Both the position numbers and the translations under genes were made by a program. From Chryseobacterium sp. FH1 (GTDB lineage: Bacteria > Bacteroidota > Bacteroidia > Flavobacteriales > Weeksellaceae), in contig NZ_JPLZ01000002.1 of NCBI RefSeq assembly GCF_000735135.1, forward strand, positions 288,317 to 352,316: a stretch of DNA of 64,000 bases. Direction: 5' to 3'. Positions within the stretch are counted from its first letter, which is position 1. Each line of letters starts with the position of its first letter. Below the pieces are notes generated by a model. It was not told the DNA's origin. It did not search any database and saw only the letters and a program-made list of their open reading frames with translations. This document shows, one piece after another, positions 57,637 through 64,000 of this stretch.

Positions 57637-59526
57637 ATGTCAACAGGAAGTATTAATGTGTCGGTGGAGAATATTTTTCCGCTGATCAAGAAGTTTCTTT
57701 ACAGTGATCATGAGATCTTTCTTCGTGAATTGATCTCCAATGCGACGGATGCAACGACGAAGTTGAAACATCTGACCGTGATTGGTGAAGCGAAAGTAGA
57801 TTATGGAAATCCGATCATCGAGGTGAAAATTGATAAAGAGGCGAAAACGCTGACTATCAAGGATCAAGGTCTTGGGATGACGGGCGAGGAAGTTGAGAAA
57901 TACATCAACCAGGTTGCGTTTTCCGGTGCGGAGGAATTCCTTGAAAAATATAAGGATTCTGCGAAAGATGCGGGAATTATCGGACATTTTGGTCTTGGGT
58001 TTTATTCGGCATTTATGGTGGCGGAAAAAGTGGAAATCTTTACGAAGTCTTACAAAGAAGATAATAAAGCGGTTCGTTGGATCTGCGACGGAAGCCCGGA
58101 ATATACTTTGGAAGAAACAGAAAAATATGACAGAGGAACGGAGATCGTGCTTCATATTGCAGAGGATTCTTTGGAATTTTTGGAAGAGTCCAAAATCCGT
58201 GAACTTTTGACGAAGTATAATAAATTCAATCAAATTCCAATTAAATTTGGGACGAAAACAGAGACCTTGCCTTTGCCAGAAGGTTCTGCGGAAGATGCAA
58301 AGCCAGAATCGGTTGAGGTAGATAATATCATTAACAATCCAACGCCGGCTTGGACAAAAGCGCCGAGCGAACTGAAAGCTGAGGATTACAACACTTTCTA
58401 CAGAGAATTGTATCCGATGCAGTTCGAAGATCCGTTGTTCCACATCCATTTGAACGTGGATTATCCATTCAATTTGACGGGTGTTTTGTTCTTCCCGAAA
58501 TTGGCGAACAACCTTAATATCGAGAAAGATAAAATCCAACTATATCAAAATCAAGTTTTTGTAACAGATGAGGTGAAAGGAATTGTTCCAGATTTCTTGA
58601 TGTTGCTGCGAGGTGTGATCGATTCTCCGGATATTCCTTTGAACGTTTCCCGTTCTTACCTGCAGGCTGATGGCGCGGTAAAGAAGATCTCTTCTTACAT
58701 CACGAAAAAAGTGGCGGACAAAATGGTTTCGTTATTCAATGAGAATCGTGAAGATTACCAGCAAAAATGGAATGACATCAAGATCGTGATCGAGTACGGA
58801 ATGATCTCTGAAGATAAATTCTATGAAAAATCTGACAAGTTTGCGCTTTACCCAACAACGGAAGGCCAATATTATCTTTGGAATGAATTGGTTGAGAAGA
58901 TCAAGCCAACTCAAACCGACAAAGACGGAAAAACAGTGATCCTCTACGCAACCAACGCGGATGAGCAACACAGCTACATCGCGTCTGCGAGAGACAAAGG
59001 TTATGAAGTCTTGTTGTTGGATTCTCCAATTGTTCCGCACTTGATCCAGAAATTGGAAAGCTCTAAGGACAATGTTTCTTTTGCGAGAGTAGATGCAGAT
59101 CACATCAATAATTTAATCAAAAAAGATGAACCTGTTATTTCTAAATTGAATGAAACGGATAAGGAAACTTTGAAGAAAAATATCGAGGAATCTATCAATG
59201 ACCAAAAGTTCACCGTTCAGTTGGAAGATTTGGATTCTACAGATGCACCGTTTACCTTGACTCAGCCGGAATTTATCAGAAGAATGAAGGATATGCAGGC
59301 CACTGGCGGTGGCGGAATGTTTGGAATGGGCGGTTTCCCAGAAATGTATAATTTGGTTGTGAATTCTAACTCGGATTTTGCCGGAGAATTATTGAAGAAA
59401 GAAAGTGCTGAAGAGAAAAGCGCGATGATCAATCAAGCTTTGGATCTGGCGAAATTGTCACAGAATCTTTTGAAAGGAAAAGAATTGACAGACTTTATCA
59501 AGCGTAGTTTTGAGAGTTTGAAATAA
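57637..59526 (+). CDS. htpG: Chaperone HtpG (Hsp90)
   Basis: A 629-residue Hsp90. The GHKL ATPase part has IFLRELISNATDATTKLKHL, DQGLGMTGEEVEKYINQVAFSGAEEF and GHFGLGFYSAFMVAEKVEI. The middle domain has YPMQFEDPLFHIHLNVDYPFNLTGVLFFP and a catalytic-loop Arg in LNVSRSYLQAD. The C-terminal dimer domain is shortened relative to typical members but contains a Gly-rich and Met-rich loop ATGGGGMFGMGGFPEMYNL. It is a single gene, closed by a strong terminator. Confidence 0.97.
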   Translation: MSTGSINVSVENIFPLIKKFLYSDHEIFLRELISNATDATTKLKHLTVIGEAKVDYGNPIIEVKIDKEAKTLTIKDQGLGMTGEEVEKYINQVAFSGAEEFLEKYKDSAKDAGIIGHFGLGFYSAFMVAEKVEIFTKSYKEDNKAVRWICDGSPEYTLEETEKYDRGTEIVLHIAEDSLEFLEESKIRELLTKYNKFNQIPIKFGTKTETLPLPEGSAEDAKPESVEVDNIINNPTPAWTKAPSELKAEDYNTFYRELYPMQFEDPLFHIHLNVDYPFNLTGVLFFPKLANNLNIEKDKIQLYQNQVFVTDEVKGIVPDFLMLLRGVIDSPDIPLNVSRSYLQADGAVKKISSYITKKVADKMVSLFNENREDYQQKWNDIKIVIEYGMISEDKFYEKSDKFALYPTTEGQYYLWNELVEKIKPTQTDKDGKTVILYATNADEQHSYIASARDKGYEVLLLDSPIVPHLIQKLESSKDNVSFARVDADHINNLIKKDEPVISKLNETDKETLKKNIEESINDQKFTVQLEDLDSTDAPFTLTQPEFIRRMKDMQATGGGGMFGMGGFPEMYNLVVNSNSDFAGELLKKESAEEKSAMINQALDLAKLSQNLLKGKELTDFIKRSFESLK

Positions 59527-59624
59527 TATAAGATCAATTGATTTCCCCAACCCAAAAGGGAGTCAATTGATTTTTCTTTGCTTCCTTTAAGGTTTGGGAA
59601 ACAAAGAATAATTTCATTAAGCAT

Positions 59625-59663
59625 AAAAAAAGCGGAACTAATTTTTTAGTTCCGCTTTTTTGT
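59625..59663. terminator. Bidirectional terminator, htpG and S41 protease
   Basis: AAAAAAGCGGAACTAA and TTAGTTCCGCTTTTTT form a 16-base stem. It lies between convergent genes and touches the protease stop at 59663. Confidence 0.9.
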
Positions 59664-61783
59664 TATTTGATCTTCGAAAGAACATCCACCGTTTCTTCCA
59701 GATAGAAATCTCTTTCAAGATTCTTTCTCCAGTTTTCGGTTTTCTTGGCAAATGCTTCGTCTTTTTTGATTCTTTCCGCTTCGTCCGGGTGAAGTGTGAA
59801 TTTCAGTCCGTTATTGAATTTTTCCAAACCTTTGAACTTCTCGATCTGCGCTTTACGCGTTTTCATCAGTTCATTGAATTTGGCTTGATTCAGAGTGATT
59901 GTTTCTTCTTTGTCCAAGGCTTCCTTCCATTCTGCAGATTCCTGCAACATTTTGTAGTTACTGTTGCCAGCAAGTTGTTTGTCTAATTCTGCCTGCAATT
60001 GAGGAATATTAAGTCCGGTCAATTTTTTATAAGAAGTGGTTTCAATTTTATCCCAAGGTAAAGCGAACTGGTCAAAACGTTCTCCAACTTCTGCGTAAGA
60101 GAAGAAATCTTTCATTTTAAGGTCAGATTCCACACCTTTTCTTTGAGTCGATTCTCCAGTAACTCTATAGAATTTTTGGATGGTCAATTTCAAAGCACCG
60201 AAATCATCGTTCGTGTTCAGGAATCTGTTGAGCTCTACAAAAGTCTGTACAGTCCCTTTTCCGAATGAACTTGGAGATCCGATGACAACTGCTCTTCCGT
60301 AATCTTGGAAAGCACCTGCTAGGATTTCTGAAGCGGATGCAGACAATTCGTTTTGCATCACCACAAGTGGTCCCGTCCAGATTGGCTCATTAGATTTATT
60401 ATCCAAAACCTGAATTTTCCCACGACTGTCTTTCACCTGAACGTAAGGTCCAGCATTCATAAACAATCCCATAATATCGCCAACTTCGGTAAGAGATCCA
60501 CCGCCGTTGCTTCTAAGGTCAAGGATGATTCCTTCTACGTTTTCTTTTTTAAGTTTGATCAATTCTGCTTTGATGTCGTCCGAAGCATTTCTGCCCTTCG
60601 GATTTTCAAAGTCTACATTGAAACTTGGCAAATAGATGAATCCATATTTTTTTCCATTGGAAGCGTTCACAGTGATACTTCTCGCGAAAGTATCTTCAAT
60701 CGCTACTTCTTCACGGATCATCGTTACTTCTTTGATGGTTTTATCTTTTTTTTCAACGGTCAAAGTAACAGGTGTTCCTTTTTCTCCGCGGATCAGTCGT
60801 ACAGCCTCGTCAGACAACATTCCGACAACGTTTACGGCTTCTTCTTTCGGCTTGGATTTGACTTTCAGGATTTTGTCGCCTTCTGTCAATTGTTTGGATT
60901 TCCATGCTGGTGCGCCAATCGTCAATGCGCCAAGATACAAGAATCCTCTTTTTTCTTGGATGATTGCTCCAATGCCAATTACTTTCCCAGTGAAATTCAT
61001 ATCAAATTCCTCCTTGTTTTGCGGTGAGAAATAATTGGTGTGAGGATCAAAAACTTCTGTGTAAGCATTCATATAGACAGAGAACCAGTCCATTTTCTTT
61101 CTTTTCTTGAATCTTCTGAAAGAATCAGTAATCAAATCTTTTACTTCTGCTGTTGCTTTTATACGCTTCTGTTCCATAGAAATTGGCGCGTATTTGATCG
61201 TATCCTGAAGTTTGTTGTTCACGACAGAATCTTTTTTCTTTTTCTGAGCTTCCTCTTTGCTGGAAAGGGTTTCAATCTCCTGAAGGATGTTGTACTTGAT
61301 GTACTTTTTCCACTCTTCACGTTGTTGCTTTGCATCAGCCGGATTGGTTCTTTTCTTTGGTTCGAGGATCAATTCTTCATCTTCATCCAAATTGATCGGT
61401 TTCGATAGAATGTCTTGTGTCATCTTATCAATCTCATCCACACGTTGGTAAAGACGGTCGATTGTCAATTTATAGAACACAAGGTTTCCATTGTTGAGGT
61501 AATCATCCAGTTTTGTATTGTGCTTTTTGAACTCGTCCATATCGGATTGCAAAAAGTACCTTTTGGACGCATCTACGCTTTCAAAATATTTGTCATATAC
61601 ATCTTGAGAATAGGCATCATTGATAGGTTTTGGATTATAATGAAGATATGAAAGTGTATTTTTCACGCTTACCATTATGGTCTGCATTTTTTCGTCATCA
61701 TTTTGAGGGGAGTTGAAACAGAACATCAGCGTCATAAGAGGCGCAAACATCAGTAGTTTCCGGAACTTGATTTTTTTGAACAT
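59663..61783 (-). CDS. prc: Carboxy-terminal processing protease (S41, Prc/Tsp-like)
   Basis: A 706-residue periplasmic protease. A hydrophobic N-terminal segment (LLMFAPLMTLMFCFNS) is followed by a helical N domain to about 225. The PDZ lies near GAIIQEKRGFLYLGALTIGAPAWKSKQLTEGDKILKV. The catalytic part has GIILDLRSNGGGSLTEVGDIMGLF, nucleophile Ser in ELSASASEILAG and Lys in SFGKGTVQTF. The C-terminal DUF3340-like part ends the protein. It trims C termini of envelope proteins. It is monocistronic. Confidence 0.94.
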   Translation of the reverse strand: MFKKIKFRKLLMFAPLMTLMFCFNSPQNDDEKMQTIMVSVKNTLSYLHYNPKPINDAYSQDVYDKYFESVDASKRYFLQSDMDEFKKHNTKLDDYLNNGNLVFYKLTIDRLYQRVDEIDKMTQDILSKPINLDEDEELILEPKKRTNPADAKQQREEWKKYIKYNILQEIETLSSKEEAQKKKKDSVVNNKLQDTIKYAPISMEQKRIKATAEVKDLITDSFRRFKKRKKMDWFSVYMNAYTEVFDPHTNYFSPQNKEEFDMNFTGKVIGIGAIIQEKRGFLYLGALTIGAPAWKSKQLTEGDKILKVKSKPKEEAVNVVGMLSDEAVRLIRGEKGTPVTLTVEKKDKTIKEVTMIREEVAIEDTFARSITVNASNGKKYGFIYLPSFNVDFENPKGRNASDDIKAELIKLKKENVEGIILDLRSNGGGSLTEVGDIMGLFMNAGPYVQVKDSRGKIQVLDNKSNEPIWTGPLVVMQNELSASASEILAGAFQDYGRAVVIGSPSSFGKGTVQTFVELNRFLNTNDDFGALKLTIQKFYRVTGESTQRKGVESDLKMKDFFSYAEVGERFDQFALPWDKIETTSYKKLTGLNIPQLQAELDKQLAGNSNYKMLQESAEWKEALDKEETITLNQAKFNELMKTRKAQIEKFKGLEKFNNGLKFTLHPDEAERIKKDEAFAKKTENWRKNLERDFYLEETVDVLSKIK

Positions 61784-61955
61784 AAATTTTTAATCTGTAC
61801 TTAAATTAGTCAAAATTTTCTTTTGAATGTTACTTGCTTATTCAAAAACGAAACCAAATTTAACACCTTATTTTATTTTACTCATTATAAATTATTTATT
61901 TTTGAGAGAATTTTGAAAATATCGCGCTCTGCGAAAAGAAATATAAAATAAGATT

Positions 61956-62720
61956 ATGAACAAACCATTGATACTGGTAACCAATGATGATGGGATTACG
62001 GCGCCGGGAATTAGAAAATTGATCAGCATTGTGAATGAAATTGGAGACGTCATCGTCGTTGCTCCCAATTCTCCTCAAAGTGGGAAAGGCCACGCCATCA
62101 CCATCAACTCCACTTTAAGCTTCGAAGAATTGAATCTTGATGGGCTTCAAAAAGATTTTTCTTGCTCCGGAACGCCTGTTGACTGTGTGAAAATGGCTTT
62201 GGACAAGATTCTTCCGAGAAGACCAGATTTGGTGGTTTCAGGCATCAATCACGGTTCTAATTCTTCTATTAATGTCATCTATTCCGGAACAATGTCCGCC
62301 GCGGTGGAAGCTGGCGTGGAAGGTTTGCCCGCGATTGGATTTTCTCTTGGCGATTTGAAATGGGAAGCAGACTTTGATCAGGCAGAAGATTTTATTAAGG
62401 AAATTATACTTAAGACTTTGGAAAAGCCGATGCCAAAAGGTGTTGTCCTGAATGTCAACATTCCAAATCTTAAAAAAGAAGAGATCAAAGGGATTAAGAT
62501 TTGCAAGCAAGCGAATGCCAAGTGGGAAGAAAGCTTTGACGAAAGAACCAATCCGCACGGAAAAAAATACTACTGGCTTTCTGGCTATTTCAACAATATG
62601 GATGCGTCTGAAGATGCAGACGAAACAGCTCTGACAAACGGTTATGTCAGCATTGTTCCAGTGAAATTTGATATGACTGCTTACGAATATATGAACGAAC
62701 TGAACGAGATTTATCAATAA
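61956..62720 (+). CDS. surE: 5'-/3'-nucleotidase SurE
   Basis: A 254-residue metal-dependent phosphatase of nucleoside monophosphates. The metal motif LVTNDDGITAPGIRKL is at residues 6-21; VVAPNSPQSGKGHAIT, FSCSGTPVDCVKMAL and LVVSGINHGSNSSINVIYSGTMSAAVEA follow. The C-terminal dimer arm has DETALTNGYVSIVPVKFDMTAY. TATTTTTG at 61897-61904 may be its -7 element, though 50 bases from the start. It is followed after 13 bases by a Crp-like regulator, so the two are probably an operon. Confidence 0.96.
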   Translation: MNKPLILVTNDDGITAPGIRKLISIVNEIGDVIVVAPNSPQSGKGHAITINSTLSFEELNLDGLQKDFSCSGTPVDCVKMALDKILPRRPDLVVSGINHGSNSSINVIYSGTMSAAVEAGVEGLPAIGFSLGDLKWEADFDQAEDFIKEIILKTLEKPMPKGVVLNVNIPNLKKEEIKGIKICKQANAKWEESFDERTNPHGKKYYWLSGYFNNMDASEDADETALTNGYVSIVPVKFDMTAYEYMNELNEIYQ

Positions 62721-62733
62721 AAAATGAGGATGG

Positions 62734-63303
62734 ATGGAGTTTATGAAACAATTTCTTCGCACTAATAATATTCCGATCTCAGACGAAAACTGGAAATTAT
62801 ATAGCGAGAAGAACGTTCGGAAAGAATACAAGAAGGGAGATCTGATCCTAAGAGAAGGCGAGGTAGAAAACTATCTGTCTTTTGTGGAAGATGGCACAGC
62901 TAGATTGTTCTTTGTAAAACAAAATAGGGAGCTTACTACCAGATTTGTATTTAAATACCAATATCTCACATCCTATGATTCTTTTTTGCAAAGGTCGCCG
63001 TCCAGATGCAATGTAGAAGCGCTTACGGATCTGGTTGTTTGGCAGATCAATTATGACGATCTACAAGAAGTTTATACAAAATCCAGCCAAGGAAATCTGA
63101 TTGGAAGAGTAACTGTAGAATATATTTATTTAGCAAAATCAGATAAGGAATTCTCTTATCTAAGCGAATCTGCAGAAGAGCGATATTTGAAATTGATGAA
63201 GGAACATCCTGATCTTTTTCAACTGGTAGCATTGAAGCACATTGCCACATATCTAGGAGTTACACCACAAGCACTAAGTCGTATTAGAAGGAGAATTTCT
63301 TAA
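62734..63303 (+). CDS. Crp/Fnr family regulator
   Basis: A 189-residue regulator. The cyclic-nucleotide-binding-like jelly roll has YKKGDLILREGEVENYLSFVEDGTARLFFV (about 34-63), RFVFKYQYLTSYDSFLQRSPSRCNVEALTDLVVWQINYDDL. The C-terminal winged helix is short: HIATYLGVTPQALSRIRRRIS. No Cys cluster for an FNR-type Fe-S centre is present. The ligand is unknown. It begins 13 bases after surE. Confidence 0.88.
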   Translation: MEFMKQFLRTNNIPISDENWKLYSEKNVRKEYKKGDLILREGEVENYLSFVEDGTARLFFVKQNRELTTRFVFKYQYLTSYDSFLQRSPSRCNVEALTDLVVWQINYDDLQEVYTKSSQGNLIGRVTVEYIYLAKSDKEFSYLSESAEERYLKLMKEHPDLFQLVALKHIATYLGVTPQALSRIRRRIS

Positions 63304-63349
63304 CCGAGGTTCATTTTATTTGTTGTAAATAAAATTTACATTTGTACTT

Positions 63350-63414
63350 AGCATTCAGAATGTAAGTTCCGAATGACGAAAAAAAGTGTTCAGAGAGATC
63401 TGAATGCTTTTTTT
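63350..63414 (+). ncRNA. Candidate small RNA with closed terminal stem
   Basis: TACATTTG at 63337-63344 is a match to the -7 consensus; the start would be near 63350. The transcript would begin GCATTCAGA (63351-63359) and end TCTGAATGC (63399-63407) plus a T7 tail, and these arms are perfect complements. An alternative inner arm GTGTTCAGA (63386-63394) can pair with the same 3' arm. The T-tail also serves as the terminator of the surE/crp-like operon. No ORF is present. The TTTG box is poor. Confidence 0.42.
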
Positions 63415-63447
63415 ATTAATATTATCTTTGCGATAAGTTTTTTTTCT

Positions 63448-64000
63448 ATGACCGATCTACCAGGAATTGCCATCAAAAATTTTCACGAGAAAACCAGCCG
63501 AGGCAAACTTTATGTTCACGATACATTTGGACCACGGGTAGAAATGCCGATTTCCATCTATTTCCGAAACGAAAAACAAATGCCGACTCTGGAGAAAAAA
63601 GCTCTGAATCTTTGCCAAGGAAAAACTTTGGATATTGGCGCGGGTGCAGGAAGTCACGCTCTGGTTCTTCAAAGTAGAAATCAGGAAGTTGTGGGGTTGG
63701 AAATTTCACAAACCGCTTGCGAAGTGATGAAAAACCGAGGTCTGAAAAATGTGCTTTGCGAAGATATTTTCAAATTAGACAATGAAAAGTTTGATACGCT
63801 TTTGCTTTTGATGAATGGTATTGGACTTTGTGGTGATTTGGCCGGATTCAGAAAATTCCTCAAAAAAGCAGAAACTTTACTTAATGAAAATGGAATTTTG
63901 ATTTTCGATTCTTCGGACATTAATTATATGTACGAGGATGAGATATTTCCAACGGATCATTATTATGGCGAAGTTTTTTGCTTATACGAATATCAAAAAC
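63448..64000 (+). CDS. Class I SAM methyltransferase (partial)
   Basis: A gene cut by the right window edge; 184 codons are visible. The SAM motif is LDIGAGAGSHALVLQSRNQEVVGLEIS, followed by NVLCEDIFKLDNEKFDTLLLLMNGIGLCGDLAGFRKFLKKAETLL and LIFDSSDINYMYEDE. The N-terminal part FHEKTSRGKLYVHDTFGPRVEMP is specific to a subgroup of small-molecule or protein methyltransferases that I cannot name. TATCTTTG at 63423-63430 is a good -7 element 18 bases before the ATG. Confidence 0.82.
   Translation, partial: MTDLPGIAIKNFHEKTSRGKLYVHDTFGPRVEMPISIYFRNEKQMPTLEKKALNLCQGKTLDIGAGAGSHALVLQSRNQEVVGLEISQTACEVMKNRGLKNVLCEDIFKLDNEKFDTLLLLMNGIGLCGDLAGFRKFLKKAETLLNENGILIFDSSDINYMYEDEIFPTDHYYGEVFCLYEYQK

Noticed and set aside
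1-64000. tRNA or rRNA genes, CRISPR arrays, complete insertion sequences and prophage genes
   Set aside because: I looked in the gaps and found none that can be supported by eye; a covariance or profile search could still find a small RNA that I missed.

Overview
The window looks like chromosomal DNA of a flavobacterium in the Weeksellaceae, most probably Chryseobacterium or a close relative. Supporting signs are the low G+C content, the many TonB-dependent receptors and Cys-anchored lipoproteins, start sites with little Shine-Dalgarno signal, and promoters of the Bacteroidetes type (TTTG, about 19 bases, TAnnTTTG). The gene families (BlaI/BlaR1, 2TM-domain LytS/LytTR, single-chain glycyl-tRNA synthetase, MeaB plus methylmalonyl-CoA mutase) fit the same group. 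I see no tRNA, rRNA, CRISPR array, prophage or complete insertion sequence. This assignment rests on family recognition, not on a search.

Layout. 0.1-7 kb: an acyl-CoA dehydrogenase, a DUF4349 lipoprotein and a heavy-metal (probably copper) cluster made of a secreted Cys-rich protein, a periplasmic HMA protein and a TonB receptor whose N terminus carries a copy of the same HMA module. 7-14 kb: an outer-membrane receptor, an LD-carboxypeptidase, a RelE/ParE toxin-antitoxin pair, YraN, a parS-like site and a second receptor. 14-24 kb: a TPR-like protein, prolyl oligopeptidase, GlyRS, an SDR oxidoreductase, RhuM, TsaB and a PQQ-type sugar dehydrogenase. 24-30.5 kb: a receptor, a BlaI/BlaR1-like pair under a promoter with an overlapping operator, and UvrB. 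30.5-35.2 kb: a leftward envelope operon with a WaaP-like kinase, a GT9 glycosyltransferase, DUF3820, an AI-2E-type permease and two membrane proteins. 35-40 kb: PabB, a class IV aminotransferase, MenD and a PA0069-type radical SAM protein. 40-43.6 kb: a LytS/LytTR system carrying four 2TM domains, with a LytTR-type direct repeat upstream. 43.6-51.6 kb: MnmA, ClpC, a glycosyltransferase, MeaB and a cytochrome c lipoprotein. 51.6-57.1 kb: an RNA-repair/ribosome-rescue operon (rtcB, prfH, TPR), a 25-codon transcription unit and methylmalonyl-CoA mutase. 57-64 kb: HtpG, an S41 protease, SurE, a Crp/Fnr-like regulator, a candidate small RNA and a methyltransferase cut by the window edge.

The most interesting parts are outside ordinary annotation. 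The rtcB gene is split by what looks like a 2-base deletion while its partner prfH stays intact, and it is flanked by copies of a hairpin element that recurs near 57.4 kb. A very short transcription unit (promoter, 25-codon ORF, terminator) sits between the mutase and rtcB. A LytTR box lies just upstream of the 2TM/LytTR operon. A 15/16 match to the ParB site parS lies near 11.57 kb. A palindromic element is inserted in frame in tsaB. A roughly 65-nt RNA candidate with a closed terminal stem lies near 63.4 kb. Several families of dispersed inverted repeats fill the intergenic gaps.
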